Origin: Streptomyces sp. SID12488
GTDB lineage: Bacteria; Actinomycetota; Actinomycetes; Streptomycetales; Streptomycetaceae
DNA: 64,000 nt
Direction of reading: 5' to 3'
Assembly (NCBI RefSeq): GCF_010548275.1
Contig: NZ_JAAGLT010000006.1
Location: 124,001 to 188,000 of the forward strand
Shown here: piece by piece, positions 25,593 to 34,671 of the stretch
Numbering within the stretch: position 1 is the stretch's first letter
How the letters are laid out: the number at the start of each line of letters is the position of its first letter
The notes under the pieces: model-generated
Database searches by the model: none
The model's input: only the letters and a program-made list of their open reading frames with translations
What the model was told of the DNA's origin: nothing
Position numbers and translations under genes: made by a program

Positions 25593-25919
25593 TCACTGCC
25601 GGTCGACCTGGCCTCGGGTGTAGCGGCGGCTGCGGGCGTAGCCCAGAAGAAGACCGTCGGCGTCCAGTCTCACTCGGTAGACAGCGAGGACGCTGGTGGA
25701 ATCGGGGATGCGCTCCAGCTCCACAACCTCGACGTCGACCTGCCAGCCCGTCCCGTCACGGCTGATGGCCGATACCGACTCCGGTGTACGGCCCAGGAGT
25801 TCGGCGAGTTGGGCGCGCGCGTTGCGCATCGCGCCCACGGCACCGACCACCGGGGTCCCGGCGGCGGGGGGCGTGGGCGCCGAGTGTGACGCCGGGTCGG
25901 GTAAGTCGCTCGTGCTCAT
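25593..25919 (-). CDS. gvpO: gas vesicle protein GvpO
   Basis: 108 residues from ATG 25919. The conserved part is AQLAELLGRTPESVSAISRD, GWQVDVEVVELERIPDSTSV and VYRVRLDADGLLLGYARSRR, which is the GvpO domain. First gene of the operon, 214 bases ahead of gvpA; the intervening stretch contains no gene and may hold an extra promoter. GvpO is needed for vesicle formation in haloarchaea; its job in actinomycetes is unclear. Confidence 0.92.
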   Translation of the reverse strand: MSTSDLPDPASHSAPTPPAAGTPVVGAVGAMRNARAQLAELLGRTPESVSAISRDGTGWQVDVEVVELERIPDSTSVLAVYRVRLDADGLLLGYARSRRYTRGQVDRQ

Positions 25920-26696
25920 AGTTCGTCCGGTCCGTCCAACTGGAAAGTACGTGCACCCGGTGACAACGGGTCAGCAGGCCTTTCGCGCGTCCCCCGAGCG
26001 CCACGTCCGACATGCTCCGACTCACCAAGCGTTGTACACATGATCTCAACACGTCATGTCCACGCGGTACCCACAAGTCCGCCACATTAAGCACACGAAT
26101 TTTCGCGACCCCACCCGCCACTCGCACCAACTGCACCCACAGGGGCCCACCGAAGGACAATCCGGCCACGTCCACGCGCCAGCAAACCCTTGGTCCGGAC
26201 GCGGAAGCACCACGGCTGCGCGGAGGCGGTGCCCGGGGAGGCCAGCAGGAGGAGAGGAGCCAGGAGCTTGAGCCAGGCCCAGGCTCAGCAGCGGCGCCGG
26301 CCAGCGCCGGTGACTTCTCTTCTTCTCCGCCGGCTGCTCGGCCGACTCTCTCTTGAGGAGCCGCTCGGCGGACCACTCACCACTCCCGGCGAGACCATAC
26401 GCACACTCGCGTTCGGCGCCGGCGGCACCACCCTGTACGCGGGCAGTGCCCATGTGCCCCTCCAGCGGTACGACACAGCGCCCAGCCATGCCCTGGCCCG
26501 GGTGTGCGCCCGTGCAGGCGGGGCCGGACCGAGCCGAGCCGTGTGGCGCACGTACGTACCGGACGCTCCGTACCGGCCGGTGTGCCGAACCGAGCCCTGA
26601 CCCAAAGAATCGGAGCGGCCTTTCCATTTTTGGTGCCGCGCCGGCCGCGGGAGAAACGGATTGCCCTATCAGAGTCCCGGGCGGAAGGATCCCCCA
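25920..26696. other. intergenic region upstream of the gas-vesicle operon
   Basis: 777 bases with no supported gene. The part nearest gvpO (25950-26130) is less GC-rich than its surroundings and probably carries the gvp promoter on the minus strand, but I cannot assign a -35/-10 pair. Frames further right are low-complexity noise. Confidence 0.4.
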
Positions 26697-26858
26697 GTGA
26701 CCGACATACCGTTCGCCGACGCGGTACGCACGTGCCTCACCGCTCTGTTCCCGGTCGTCGGCCCCATCATCTTTCTCGTGGGCATGACGGTGGACGGCAC
26801 CTCAGGCGCCAACCGGTACGGCCCATCCCCCAAGCCCGTCGGCCACCCCGTCGGCTGA
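26697..26858 (+). pseudogene. C-terminal fragment of a DUF805-type membrane protein
   Basis: A 53-codon frame from GTG 26697 reads ALFPVVGPIIFLVGMTVDGT then SGANRYGPSPK. This is the last membrane helix and the diagnostic G-x-N-x-[YF]-G-P-x-P tail of DUF805 proteins, which are normally 110-150 residues with four helices. The first three helices are absent. Either a relic or a very short membrane peptide; the former is more likely. Confidence 0.5.
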
Positions 26859-27005
26859 GTCGGCCACAGGTACAACCGCCGCCGGGCCGCCCGTCGTACG
26901 GGAGATCAGCAGCCGCCCGACGGTGCGCGGCAGGGCGGCTCCCACGGTCGGCAGCGGAGCGAACTCCGCGGCCGGCATGTCCTGTTGTGGCGCCCAGGGA
27001 AGAAC

Positions 27006-27037
27006 AAAGGCCCGTCCGGTGTACGGACGGGCCTTTT
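27006..27037 (-). terminator. rho-independent terminator after the tRNA-like gene
   Basis: 13-bp perfect arms (27006-27018, 27024-27036) with a 5-base loop, flanked by A and T runs. It begins six bases beyond the tRNA-like 3' end on the minus strand and also follows the two-component operon. Confidence 0.92.
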
Positions 27038-27042
27038 GATCG

Positions 27043-27112
27043 AGCGCCGGGCAGGCCTTGCACCTGCATCTCCCCGCAGGAAGCGGGGCGTCTTTCCTTG
27101 GACCACCGACGC
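27043..27112 (-). tRNA. atypical tRNA-Gly-like gene, anticodon UCC
   Basis: Reading the minus strand from 27112, a cloverleaf folds: acceptor GCGTCGG/CCGGCGC (one G-U pair), positions 8-9 TG, D arm GTC...GAC with GG in the loop, anticodon stem CCCCG/CGGGG with loop CTTCCTG (T33, anticodon TCC), 4-base variable loop, T arm GCAGG/CCTGC with loop TGCAAGG, discriminator T, no encoded CCA. Discriminator U and anticodon UCC both fit glycine. Two features are abnormal: T55 of the T loop is G, and position 37 is T instead of a purine. It sits 44 bases after the response-regulator stop and just ahead of a terminator. Could be a specialised tRNA or a decaying one. Confidence 0.62.
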
Positions 27113-27156
27113 ACAACCAGCCACCCGGAGTTGCGGCGACCAGCGCAAGATCAACC

Positions 27157-27822
27157 TTAGCGCATCTGTCCGCCCGGGGTCACCAGTCCTGATTCGTACG
27201 CGATCACCACGGCCTGCGCCCGGCTGTCCAGGTCGAGTTTGGTCATCGTGCGGTTGAGGTGGGTCTTGACGGTCGCCTCACTGATGTAGAGGCGGTCAGC
27301 GATCTCCAGGTTGGACAGGCCGCCTGCGATCAGTTTCAGGACCTCCCGTTCGCGGGCGGTCAACGTGTCCAGGTCGGGGGGCTGTTCGCAGGCGGTCTGG
27401 CGGGCGTAGGCCTCCACCAGACGGCGGGTGACGCTGGGGGCGAAGAGCGCGTCTCCGCCTGCGACGGCGGTCACGGCGGCGAGCAGCCGTTCGGGGCCGG
27501 AGTCCTTCAGGAGGAATCCGCTGGCTCCGGCGCGCAGTGCGCCGTACACGTACTCGTCGAGGTCGAAGGTGGTCAGTATCAGTATCCGGGGCGGGGGGTC
27601 GCCGGCCCCGGCGAGGATGCGTTCGGTGGCCTCGATGCCGTTCATGCCGGGCATGCGGACGTCCATCAGGATCACCTCGGGGGTGGTCTCTGCGGCCAGC
27701 TTCACGCTTTCCGCGCCGTCGCTCGCCTCGCCGACGACCTCGATGCCGGGCGCCGCGCGCAGCAGCCCCACCAGGCCGGCCCGGATGAGGAACTGGTCGT
27801 CCACGACGAGCACGGTGGTCAT
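27157..27822 (-). CDS. NarL-family response regulator
   Basis: 221 residues from ATG 27822, whose ATGA overlaps the kinase stop. Receiver domain residues 1-120 with phospho-acceptor Asp54 (VILMDVRMPGMNG), acidic pair DD (8-9) and Lys in FLLKDSGPERLL. LuxR-type HTH at ~150-215 (LTAREREVLKLIAGGLSNLE, YISEATVKTHLNRTM). Activated by the kinase encoded with it. No ABC transporter, the frequent target of such pairs, lies adjacent. Confidence 0.95.
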   Translation of the reverse strand: MTTVLVVDDQFLIRAGLVGLLRAAPGIEVVGEASDGAESVKLAAETTPEVILMDVRMPGMNGIEATERILAGAGDPPPRILILTTFDLDEYVYGALRAGASGFLLKDSGPERLLAAVTAVAGGDALFAPSVTRRLVEAYARQTACEQPPDLDTLTAREREVLKLIAGGLSNLEIADRLYISEATVKTHLNRTMTKLDLDSRAQAVVIAYESGLVTPGGQMR

Positions 27823-28970
27823 GTGGTGGTGTCGTCCCCCTGTTGTGCGGCCCGTGCGGAGGTCGGCAGGATGAGCCGCACGGCAAAGCCCCCCTGGTCC
27901 TGCGGGCCGGTGTCGATCTGCCCGCCGTAGAGCTTGGCCCGCTCGCGCATGCCGGGCAAGCCGTGTCCGCCGCCGGTTCGTACTCTGGCTGGAATCACCC
28001 CCTTGCCGTCGTCGGTGACCGAAACAGTCACCTGGTGCGGTTCGTACCTGAGCCGTACCCGAGCGCTCGCGCCGGGCGCGTGCTTGAGGACGTTGGTGAG
28101 TGCCTCCTGCGCCACCCGGTACGCGCACAGGTCCACGCCGGGGGCCAGCGGGCGCTCGATGCCCTCGACGGTGAGGGTGACCGGGACCCCGGCGGTGCGT
28201 ACGCGCTCGGTCATCTCGCCGAGGCGGGCCAGGCCCGGCATCGGGCCGGCGGGGGCACCGTCATCGGCGGCGCGCAGCAGCAGGAGCATGCGGCGCAGCT
28301 CGTCGAGGGCCTCCTTGCCGGTGGCCTCGATGGTGTCGAGCGCGGTACGCGTGGTGTGGCGGTCGGTGTCGAAGACGAACCGGGCGAGACCGGCCTGTAC
28401 GGAGATCACGGACATGTGGTGGGCGACCACGTCGTGCAGTTCACGGGCGATCCGACCCCGTTCCTCGGCCACCTCGCGCCGGGCCCGGTCTGCCTGTTCC
28501 TGGCGCAGCTCCCGGGCCAGCTCGGTCGAGCGGCGGGCGACGACGCCGAACCGCCACAGCATCGCTGGGTAGACCACCGCCTGTGCGGCGACGGACGCCC
28601 AGGAGTCGGTGTGGTTGACCGCGCCCGCGTAGATCCAGACCGCGCCCATCAGCGCGGCGCAGGGGACGGAGACGCGTGCCGCTCGCTGGGAGGCGACGGT
28701 GTAGACGGCCAGCATGGGGCCGAAGCTGCATACCACAGGCCAGTAACCGGCCGTGATGTACAGCAGCCACAGTGCGTGCACCAGGCACCAGACCACGACA
28801 GGGGCCCGGCCGCGGAGCACAAGCGGCAGGTGAACCAGGACCACCAGCGCGTAGGCGGTCGCGTCGAGCGGATTCTGCCCCTGACGCGAGGCCTCCGGCC
28901 CCAGAAGCAGGGCCACACCGGTCAGCGCCGCCACGATCAGCGCGTCGACGGCAAGAGGGCGGATCCGCAT
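27819..28970 (-). CDS. NarL-type sensor histidine kinase (HisKA_3)
   Basis: 383 residues from ATG 28970; TTG 29009 would add 13 residues, and neither start has a good ribosome site. Five or six membrane helices occupy residues ~8-145, then a HisKA_3 dimerisation domain with phospho-His179 (RGRIARELHDVVAHHMSVIS) and a HATPase_c domain (VAQEALTNVLKHAPGASARV, TDDGKGV, GHGLPGMRERAKLYGG). No extracellular sensor domain is visible, so the signal is likely sensed within the membrane. Translationally coupled to the response regulator. Confidence 0.94.
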   Translation of the reverse strand: MRIRPLAVDALIVAALTGVALLLGPEASRQGQNPLDATAYALVVLVHLPLVLRGRAPVVVWCLVHALWLLYITAGYWPVVCSFGPMLAVYTVASQRAARVSVPCAALMGAVWIYAGAVNHTDSWASVAAQAVVYPAMLWRFGVVARRSTELARELRQEQADRARREVAEERGRIARELHDVVAHHMSVISVQAGLARFVFDTDRHTTRTALDTIEATGKEALDELRRMLLLLRAADDGAPAGPMPGLARLGEMTERVRTAGVPVTLTVEGIERPLAPGVDLCAYRVAQEALTNVLKHAPGASARVRLRYEPHQVTVSVTDDGKGVIPARVRTGGGHGLPGMRERAKLYGGQIDTGPQDQGGFAVRLILPTSARAAQQGDDTTT

Positions 28971-29348
28971 CGCAGCAGCGTAAGGCCGATCGAACCGACG
29001 GGACGTCAAACTTCCGCGCTACTACAGAAGTTGCAGGATCCTCGCGGGTACCGCACCGGTCTGCATGGAGTTCAACCTGGCATGGGACGCAGTTCGTTCA
29101 CCGCGAACCGTACGTTCTGGGATCACGAAGTCCGTCGGCCGTCAGCCATCGGCCGTCGGCCACTGTCGAGGTCTCCCGGACCCCTGCGATGTCTTGAGAG
29201 AAGGAGGTCCTGTGTCGAGAACTGTCTTGGAACGTGGCCCGATTCGATCCCTTGTGAACGCGCTTCTCGCGGCCGTCATTGCGGCGATTTCGCCACGCAC
29301 GGCACATGAGCTGCCTGCGGACGGACAAACGGGACCGCCGGGCTATCG
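28971..29348. other. intergenic region
   Basis: 378 bases upstream of the kinase gene. A short direct repeat of GTCGGCCGTCAGCCATCGG-like sequence occurs near 29130-29165. No supported gene. Confidence 0.4.
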
Positions 29349-30329
29349 TCAGGGCCTGTGGCCGGGTGTCGCGCCGACCCAGCGGTGATAGGCGTCCACG
29401 TCGACGTTGCTGCCGCACACGATGGTCACTACATGTCGGCCAGCGAAGCGGTCACGGTCTTCGCGGATGGCCGCGATGCCGAGCGCGGCCGACGGTTCGA
29501 CGACAAGGCCGGCGTGGTCGAGGAGCATTCGCATGCCGGCCATGATCGACGACTCCTGGACCAGGACGGCATCGTCGGCGACCAGGAGCAGGTCGTCCAG
29601 GACGGCCGGGATCGGACGCCTGCCGGCCACGCCGTCAGCGATGGTGTCGGTCGAGTCGGTGGTGACGACACATCGGCGGCGCCACGAGTGTGTCATCGCC
29701 GGTGCGCCCAGCGGCTGGACGCAGATCACCTCGACTTCCGGCGCCAAGGCCTTCAGCACATGGCCCACACCAGTGGCCAGCGCCCCGCCGCCGAGAGCGA
29801 TGAGGACAGCGTCGAACGACGGTACTGCGTCCACCAGTTCCAGGCCGATGGTCGCCGCGCCCTCGCAGGTCTCGATGTCCAGGCTGTCCTCGACCAGCCG
29901 AATGCCTTCGTGCCGCGCGATGGTCGACGCCCGCTCGCGCGCCAACTCATGGTCACCGTCCACCAGTTCCAACCTGGCGTCCAACGCGCGGATACGATCG
30001 AGCTTGGCCACAGTCGCGAAGCGGGATGCCACGACGGTCACGTCGAGCCCTCGGCCGCGACCGGACCAGGCGAGGGCCTGGCCAAGATTGCCCGCGCTGG
30101 CGCACACCGCTGCTCGTGCGCCGTTGTCGGCGAGCCGACTCGCGACCACCTCGGTGCCTCGGGCCTTGAAGCTGCGGACCGGGTTCGCCGTTTCGAGCTT
30201 GATGCTCACCGTGCACCCGAGGTCGGGCTCCAACGCCTCGCAGCGGTACAGCGGAGTGTCGAGAAAGACCGGATCGACCACCCGGCGTGCCGCCCGGATC
30301 CGAGCAGTGTCGAGGCGCGTCTCCTGCAT
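29349..30329 (-). CDS. PLP-dependent threonine/serine dehydratase-like enzyme
   Basis: 326 residues from ATG 30329. Fold-type II PLP enzyme: the Schiff-base lysine lies in PVRSFKARGTE, the cofactor-phosphate glycine loop is LGGGALATGVG, and ASAGNLGQALAWSG is the substrate-binding loop. Without the C-terminal ACT regulatory domain, so a catabolic (TdcB-like) or serine/threonine-related dehydratase rather than IlvA. The exact substrate cannot be read from sequence. Divergent from the next gene; no pathway neighbours. Confidence 0.88.
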   Translation of the reverse strand: MQETRLDTARIRAARRVVDPVFLDTPLYRCEALEPDLGCTVSIKLETANPVRSFKARGTEVVASRLADNGARAAVCASAGNLGQALAWSGRGRGLDVTVVASRFATVAKLDRIRALDARLELVDGDHELARERASTIARHEGIRLVEDSLDIETCEGAATIGLELVDAVPSFDAVLIALGGGALATGVGHVLKALAPEVEVICVQPLGAPAMTHSWRRRCVVTTDSTDTIADGVAGRRPIPAVLDDLLLVADDAVLVQESSIMAGMRMLLDHAGLVVEPSAALGIAAIREDRDRFAGRHVVTIVCGSNVDVDAYHRWVGATPGHRP

Positions 30330-30437
30330 GACACCGCAGCGTAGCCGCACCGGCGTTGTTCCCCCTCCGCACCGACTGCGGACAGGTGTACGTTCGCGCT
30401 CTGCGAAACTTCGGTGTCCGAGGCCGAAAGAGGGGTC

Positions 30438-30770
30438 ATGGGGATTGAACTGGAGCTGCACGCGGAGCGGCCCACGCGCAGGGCGAGGTCCCGGGAGACC
30501 TTGCTGCGACACTCCTACGAGCACGGTGAAGCGTTGGCGAAGGCGCTGAGGACACTCGACCGGCACAATTCGGGCAAGCTGGGCTGGGTGGACCCCTACG
30601 GCGACACTCTGTTCAACGAGCAGGAAGCCCAGGTCGCCCGTCAGGAAGTCGACGCTCTGCAACAGCGGTGCACCGGCAAGGAGGAGAAGGCGGCCCTGCT
30701 TGACCTTGCCGAGCTTCTTGAAGCGTGTGTGGCGACGCCGGGCAGCTACCTGTGGTTCATCGGTGACTGA
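30438..30770 (+). CDS. conserved small protein of unknown function
   Basis: 110 residues from ATG 30438 with GAAAGAGGGG upstream (GTG 30414 is an alternative). Helical, no signal peptide. Conserved-looking segments are MGIELELHAERPTRRARSRE, TLDRHNSGKLGWVDPYGDTL and the terminal CVATPGSYLWFIGD. I recognise the pattern from other Streptomyces genomes but not a function. Confidence 0.75.
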   Translation: MGIELELHAERPTRRARSRETLLRHSYEHGEALAKALRTLDRHNSGKLGWVDPYGDTLFNEQEAQVARQEVDALQQRCTGKEEKAALLDLAELLEACVATPGSYLWFIGD

Positions 30771-31062
30771 CCGCTGGTTCGCATGGCCGCGTCATCGGGG
30801 TGCAGTGCCTGCACTCGCAGACCGGCTGTGTCGGGCAGGAACGGCAGCAGGCGACTCCCGATTGAAGTGGTGAATGGCAGGACGACCTGGGTGGTGGCCG
30901 CGAGGTCCCGCGGTGCAGGCAGGCTGGCCGCCGAGCTCCGGCCGTGGGCGCAGGTCAGCCATCCGCAAGCCGGATCGAGGCTGAATTCGCCGACACCGGG
31001 GCAGTCGGAAAGGCAGAGACCGTCAAGCGAGCGTGCCGCAAGTCAACTAGGGAGATCAGCGC

Positions 31063-32781
31063 ATGGAAGGCCCAGAGCATACGGAGAACCACGGGAAACG
31101 AACCCTGGCGACGCGTGCAGCCGGACTCACCGAGACACTGGAAGCCATCAAGACCGGGGCCTACCTCGTCGACGAGCAAGGCCGCATCCTGGCCGTCAAC
31201 ACCCGCACCGAGCGGTTTCTGGACCGGCCGGCCGGAGATCTTCTCGGCCATGACGCGCACGACCTACTGCACCGGGACGCCCACGGCCACCCGTTGCCCC
31301 GGACCCAATGCCGTATGCGGCAGGCTTTCCACGCGGGACGCACCGCTCAGGCCGACGAAGACTACTTCGTACGCGGGGACGGCTCCCTGCTGCCCATCTC
31401 GTGGCTGATAACTCCCTTCGACCTCGCTGACCATGAACCCAGCACGCTCGTCCTCTTCCAACCCCGGCATCTGCGGGGACCCGACTCTGCCCCGCAGCCG
31501 GCGACCACACTCCTGCCAGAACTCGAACGCCTCACCCTGCTGGCCGCGACCACCACACAACTGACCTCCACTCTCGATGCCGAAGAGGCACTGCGGCGGC
31601 TGGTGGCCCTGGTGGTGCCCCGACTGGCGGACTGGGCCATCATCGACCTGATCACGGAGCGCGACGAGGTGTGGCGTACTGTCGTCGCCGAGATGGACGG
31701 TGAGGACCTGGTGCACCACGAGGAGCTGCAGGGACCGATGCCACCGATCCCCGAGGAGTCCCCGATGCCCTTGTCCCGGGCCCTGCGCGGGGTCGCTTCG
31801 ACTCTGGCCGGCCCGCAGACCTACCAGGGGCCACCGGATTCCGGCATCGCGGTCGAACAGCGCCGCCTGTTCGACGCCACGGGCATTCACTCAGCGGCCA
31901 TCGCCCCCATCCGCAGCACCCGTGCGGTCCTCGGAGCACTGACCCTGGGCCGCGCCAAGCAGCCGGGAGACTTCGGCACGCCCGATCTCCCCCTGATCGA
32001 GGACATCGCCCGCCGCGCCGGCCTCGCCCTGGACAACGCGCGCCTCTACCAGCGCCAGCGCAAGGTCGCCGAGACCATGCAGAACCACCTGCTGCCCCAG
32101 ATGCCACACGTGCCCGGGTTGCAGATGACGGTCCGCTACCTGCCCGCGCCCGACGCGTCACAGGTCGGGGGCGACTGGTACGACGCCTTCTCCCTGGCCG
32201 ACGGCGCCACCGCGCTGGCCATCGGCGACGTCGTCGGCCACGACCTGGAGGCCGCGGCCGGCATGGCGCAGGTGCGCAACATGCTCCGCGCCTACGCCTG
32301 GGCCTTGCGACAGCCCCCCAGCCAGATCGTCGAACGCCTCGACGAGGCGGTCCTGCACATCACCGACGTCGCCATGGCCACCATGATCCTCGCCCGGCTC
32401 GAAGAGACCCACGACGGCCAATGGAAGCTGTCCTGGACCAACGCCGGCCACCCGCCGCCGCTGTTGATCAGCCACGACGGCCTGGCCGACTATCTCACCA
32501 ACGGACACGGCATTCTGCTGGGCACCGGATCCAACAAGCCCCGCACCGACGCCAGCGTCCTGCTGCCGCCCGGCTCCACCCTCCTGCTGTACACCGACGG
32601 CCTGATCGAAGAGCCCGGCCACACCCTCGACGAGGGCCTGCACCGGCTGCGCCAGCACGCCGCCGCCCTCGCCCACCGTCCACTGGCGTCCTTCACCGAT
32701 CAGTTGCTGCAACGGGTCCGCCCCCTTGCCAACGACGACGACGTCGCCCTCCTCGCCTTGCGGGTACCCACCCGGACGTGA
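31063..32781 (+). CDS. PAS-GAF-SpoIIE serine phosphatase
   Basis: 572 residues from ATG 31063. Residues ~20-130 form a PAS domain (AIKTGAYLVDEQGRILAVNT ... GDGSLLPISWLITPF), ~150-335 a GAF domain (LASTLDAEEALRRLV-type start, AIAPIRSTRAVLGALTLGR), and ~350-570 a SpoIIE PPM phosphatase with metal motifs SQVGGDWYDAF, IGDVVGHDLEAAAGMAQVRN, LYTDGLIEEPG and DDDVALLALRV. Cytosolic sensor phosphatase of the partner-switching type. No kinase or STAS gene adjoins it. Transcribed alone. Confidence 0.93.
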   Translation: MEGPEHTENHGKRTLATRAAGLTETLEAIKTGAYLVDEQGRILAVNTRTERFLDRPAGDLLGHDAHDLLHRDAHGHPLPRTQCRMRQAFHAGRTAQADEDYFVRGDGSLLPISWLITPFDLADHEPSTLVLFQPRHLRGPDSAPQPATTLLPELERLTLLAATTTQLTSTLDAEEALRRLVALVVPRLADWAIIDLITERDEVWRTVVAEMDGEDLVHHEELQGPMPPIPEESPMPLSRALRGVASTLAGPQTYQGPPDSGIAVEQRRLFDATGIHSAAIAPIRSTRAVLGALTLGRAKQPGDFGTPDLPLIEDIARRAGLALDNARLYQRQRKVAETMQNHLLPQMPHVPGLQMTVRYLPAPDASQVGGDWYDAFSLADGATALAIGDVVGHDLEAAAGMAQVRNMLRAYAWALRQPPSQIVERLDEAVLHITDVAMATMILARLEETHDGQWKLSWTNAGHPPPLLISHDGLADYLTNGHGILLGTGSNKPRTDASVLLPPGSTLLLYTDGLIEEPGHTLDEGLHRLRQHAAALAHRPLASFTDQLLQRVRPLANDDDVALLALRVPTRT

Positions 32782-33169
32782 CGCCTCCCGTGCACCCTTG
32801 GCGGCCACGTCAGCGGCTTCGCCCAGCCGACTCCTTCTGTCACCGATCCGATGAGTTTTGGCCGCGCGGGTGGTCTGCCGGTTGCTTGTTGACGTGGGCC
32901 TGGTGGTTCGCGGAGACCGCGTCGAGGTCGCGACCGTCGGTTGCGCAGAGGTCTACGGCGCCCCGACGGCCAGGGGTTCGATCTTCAGGATCGCTTCGAT
33001 CGTCCTCAACGACCTGATCGACCAGTGGTTGTTGGAGCCGGCGGGGCCGAGCGCGGTCCGCTCACCCCCGGGCGCGGTCGGCGACGTGGTCCCGGCGAAC
33101 CGGTCGATCACCGTCTTGATCCTGCTCGCATCCCGTGCGGGGTAAGGCTTCACGTCCCGCGGCACGCTG
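32782..33169. other. intergenic/relic region
   Basis: 388 bases without an intact gene. On the minus strand, 32953-33100 reads GSNNHWSIRSLRTIEAILKI then EPLAVGAP-stop, faintly like the C-terminal end of PF04185 phosphoesterases; too short to call. Confidence 0.3.
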
Positions 33170-33520
33170 CCGACGGTGCAGCTGGTTGTTCCCGGTGCAG
33201 AAGGACGGCCGCGAGCCGCGGAGCTGCCCGGAGCCGGACCTGTGGATGGCCGAACTTGCCCGAATTCATGGCGGAGCGGTTGTTCGAACCGCTCGGCATG
33301 GTGGACACCGGATTCGAGGTCCCGGCCGCCCAGCGACACCGGTTCACCAACTACAACCGCACCGGTCCAACGAACAGTCTGGCCGGCGGACGGTCCCAAT
33401 GGTCAGTGGAGCACCCTGCCCACCTTCCCTTTGGGCAACAGGGAGATGACTGGCACCGCCGACGACTGGCTCACGTTCGGTCGCATGCCCAGCAAGCTGT
33501 TCCCGGAGGGCCAGGGTTGA
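33170..33520 (+). pseudogene. frameshifted fragment of a class C beta-lactamase-like hydrolase
   Basis: Pieces in different frames join into one family segment: FMAERLFEPLGMVDTGFEVP with RHRFTNYNRTGP (from ~33265), then, one frame over, DGPNGQWSTLPTFPLGN and MTGTADDWLTFGRM (from ~33390). This is the C-terminal half of serine beta-lactamase/esterase proteins; the SxxK catalytic part is missing. Non-functional. Confidence 0.7.
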
Positions 33521-34017
33521 GGATCCGGTGGGTCGGTCGACATCGCGGCGATCGGTCCTTGACCCGTGCTGGGTCCCGGGTCAGGTTCATGGTTGGGTTC
33601 CGCGCCGGTTCGGGACGGCTTCGCCAGTGAGTGTGCTGACCAGTCGTAGTCGCGGGCAAGACGGCGCTGGTCCGTGAACAGGCCGGTTCAGGGGCTCACT
33701 TGTCTTGGTCAGGTCACCAGCCGCGACGCGGTCACCCACCGTCTGCGTCGGCACGCGGCGCGCTCTCCCACCGGCATGACCCTGGCCTCCTGGCAGGCCG
33801 CCGGCTCCACGATCCCCGGACCCGACCAGAACTCCGCCGAACAAGCGGCTCCGCCCGCCCGTACTATCTCTACACCGGGGACAGCCTGCACCAGGTGCGA
33901 CCCGCACAGGACTCGATCAAGCCCTGCGGAACCACAGCCCAGCCCAGGTGCCCGCTCCGCGAGTTGCTTCACAGCTCGCGGACCAGCCCCGAGTAGCCCC
34001 GAGGAAAGGTCAGCATC
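33521..34017. other. intergenic region
   Basis: 497 bases between the beta-lactamase relic and the next gene. Frames are open on both strands but show no domain, and only GAGGAAAGG just before 34018 is a convincing ribosome site. Probably decayed coding sequence. Confidence 0.35.
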
Positions 34018-34671
34018 ATGCCTGACAGCAAGACACCCACCACCGAACTGACATCGCAATACATGGCGCAGGTGGGCAACGACCTTGAGCGCAACGCCAA
34101 GGAGCAGGACCGCATCGGCGCGGAGATCGACGCACTGCAGGAACAACTGCGCGCTCTGCAACACGACCACACCGTGCTGACGAACATGCGAAACGCACTC
34201 GGCGTCACCGACACCGCGACTCAGCCCGCCCCCGAAGCGGACGCAACACCCTCAGTGCCTCGGCAGAAGGCCACCCCGCAGTCCGGTGCCGGCAAGCGGG
34301 TGCGGGCGAAGAAGACCGCCACTGCACAAGACACCGAGGCAGTCAAGAAGCCCGCTGCCAAGAAGCCCGAGGCCGCAGCAAAGGCGACGGCCGCGAAGAC
34401 GACCCAGCCCACTCTCGTCGAACTGATCCGCCGACACCTGACCGATCAGAGCGAACCCCGCTCCGCAGCCGAAATCGCCACCGCACTCGGCCAGGCGCAC
34501 CCCGACCGCAACATCAAAACCACCGTCGTACGCACCACGGTCGAAGGGCTCGTCGCCAAGAGCCATGCCCAGCGCACCAAGCAGGGCAGCTCCGTCTACT
34601 ACACCACCACCGACGCCCAGGCCCCGGCGGCAGCAGCCCCGGCCGCCGACGACCAGGCCGAGGTGAGCTGA
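34018..34671 (+). CDS. coiled-coil / winged-helix regulatory protein
   Basis: 217 residues from ATG 34018, preceded by GAGGAAAGG. Residues ~10-60 form a coiled coil (DRIGAEIDALQEQLRALQHD), ~65-135 a flexible Lys/Ala/Pro-rich linker (VKKPAAKKPEAAAKATAAKT), and ~138-200 a helix-turn-helix-like domain (PTLVELIRRHLTDQSEPRSA, KTTVVRTTVEGLVAKSHAQR, SSVYYTT). The last part resembles winged-helix domains found in HARE-HTH-like proteins. Likely nucleic-acid-binding dimer; target unknown. Confidence 0.8.
   Translation: MPDSKTPTTELTSQYMAQVGNDLERNAKEQDRIGAEIDALQEQLRALQHDHTVLTNMRNALGVTDTATQPAPEADATPSVPRQKATPQSGAGKRVRAKKTATAQDTEAVKKPAAKKPEAAAKATAAKTTQPTLVELIRRHLTDQSEPRSAAEIATALGQAHPDRNIKTTVVRTTVEGLVAKSHAQRTKQGSSVYYTTTDAQAPAAAAPAADDQAEVS

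Noticed and set aside
32953..33399. Minus-strand frame with a faint PF04185 phosphoesterase-like end
   Set aside because: Only about 28 residues look similar; not enough to annotate a gene.
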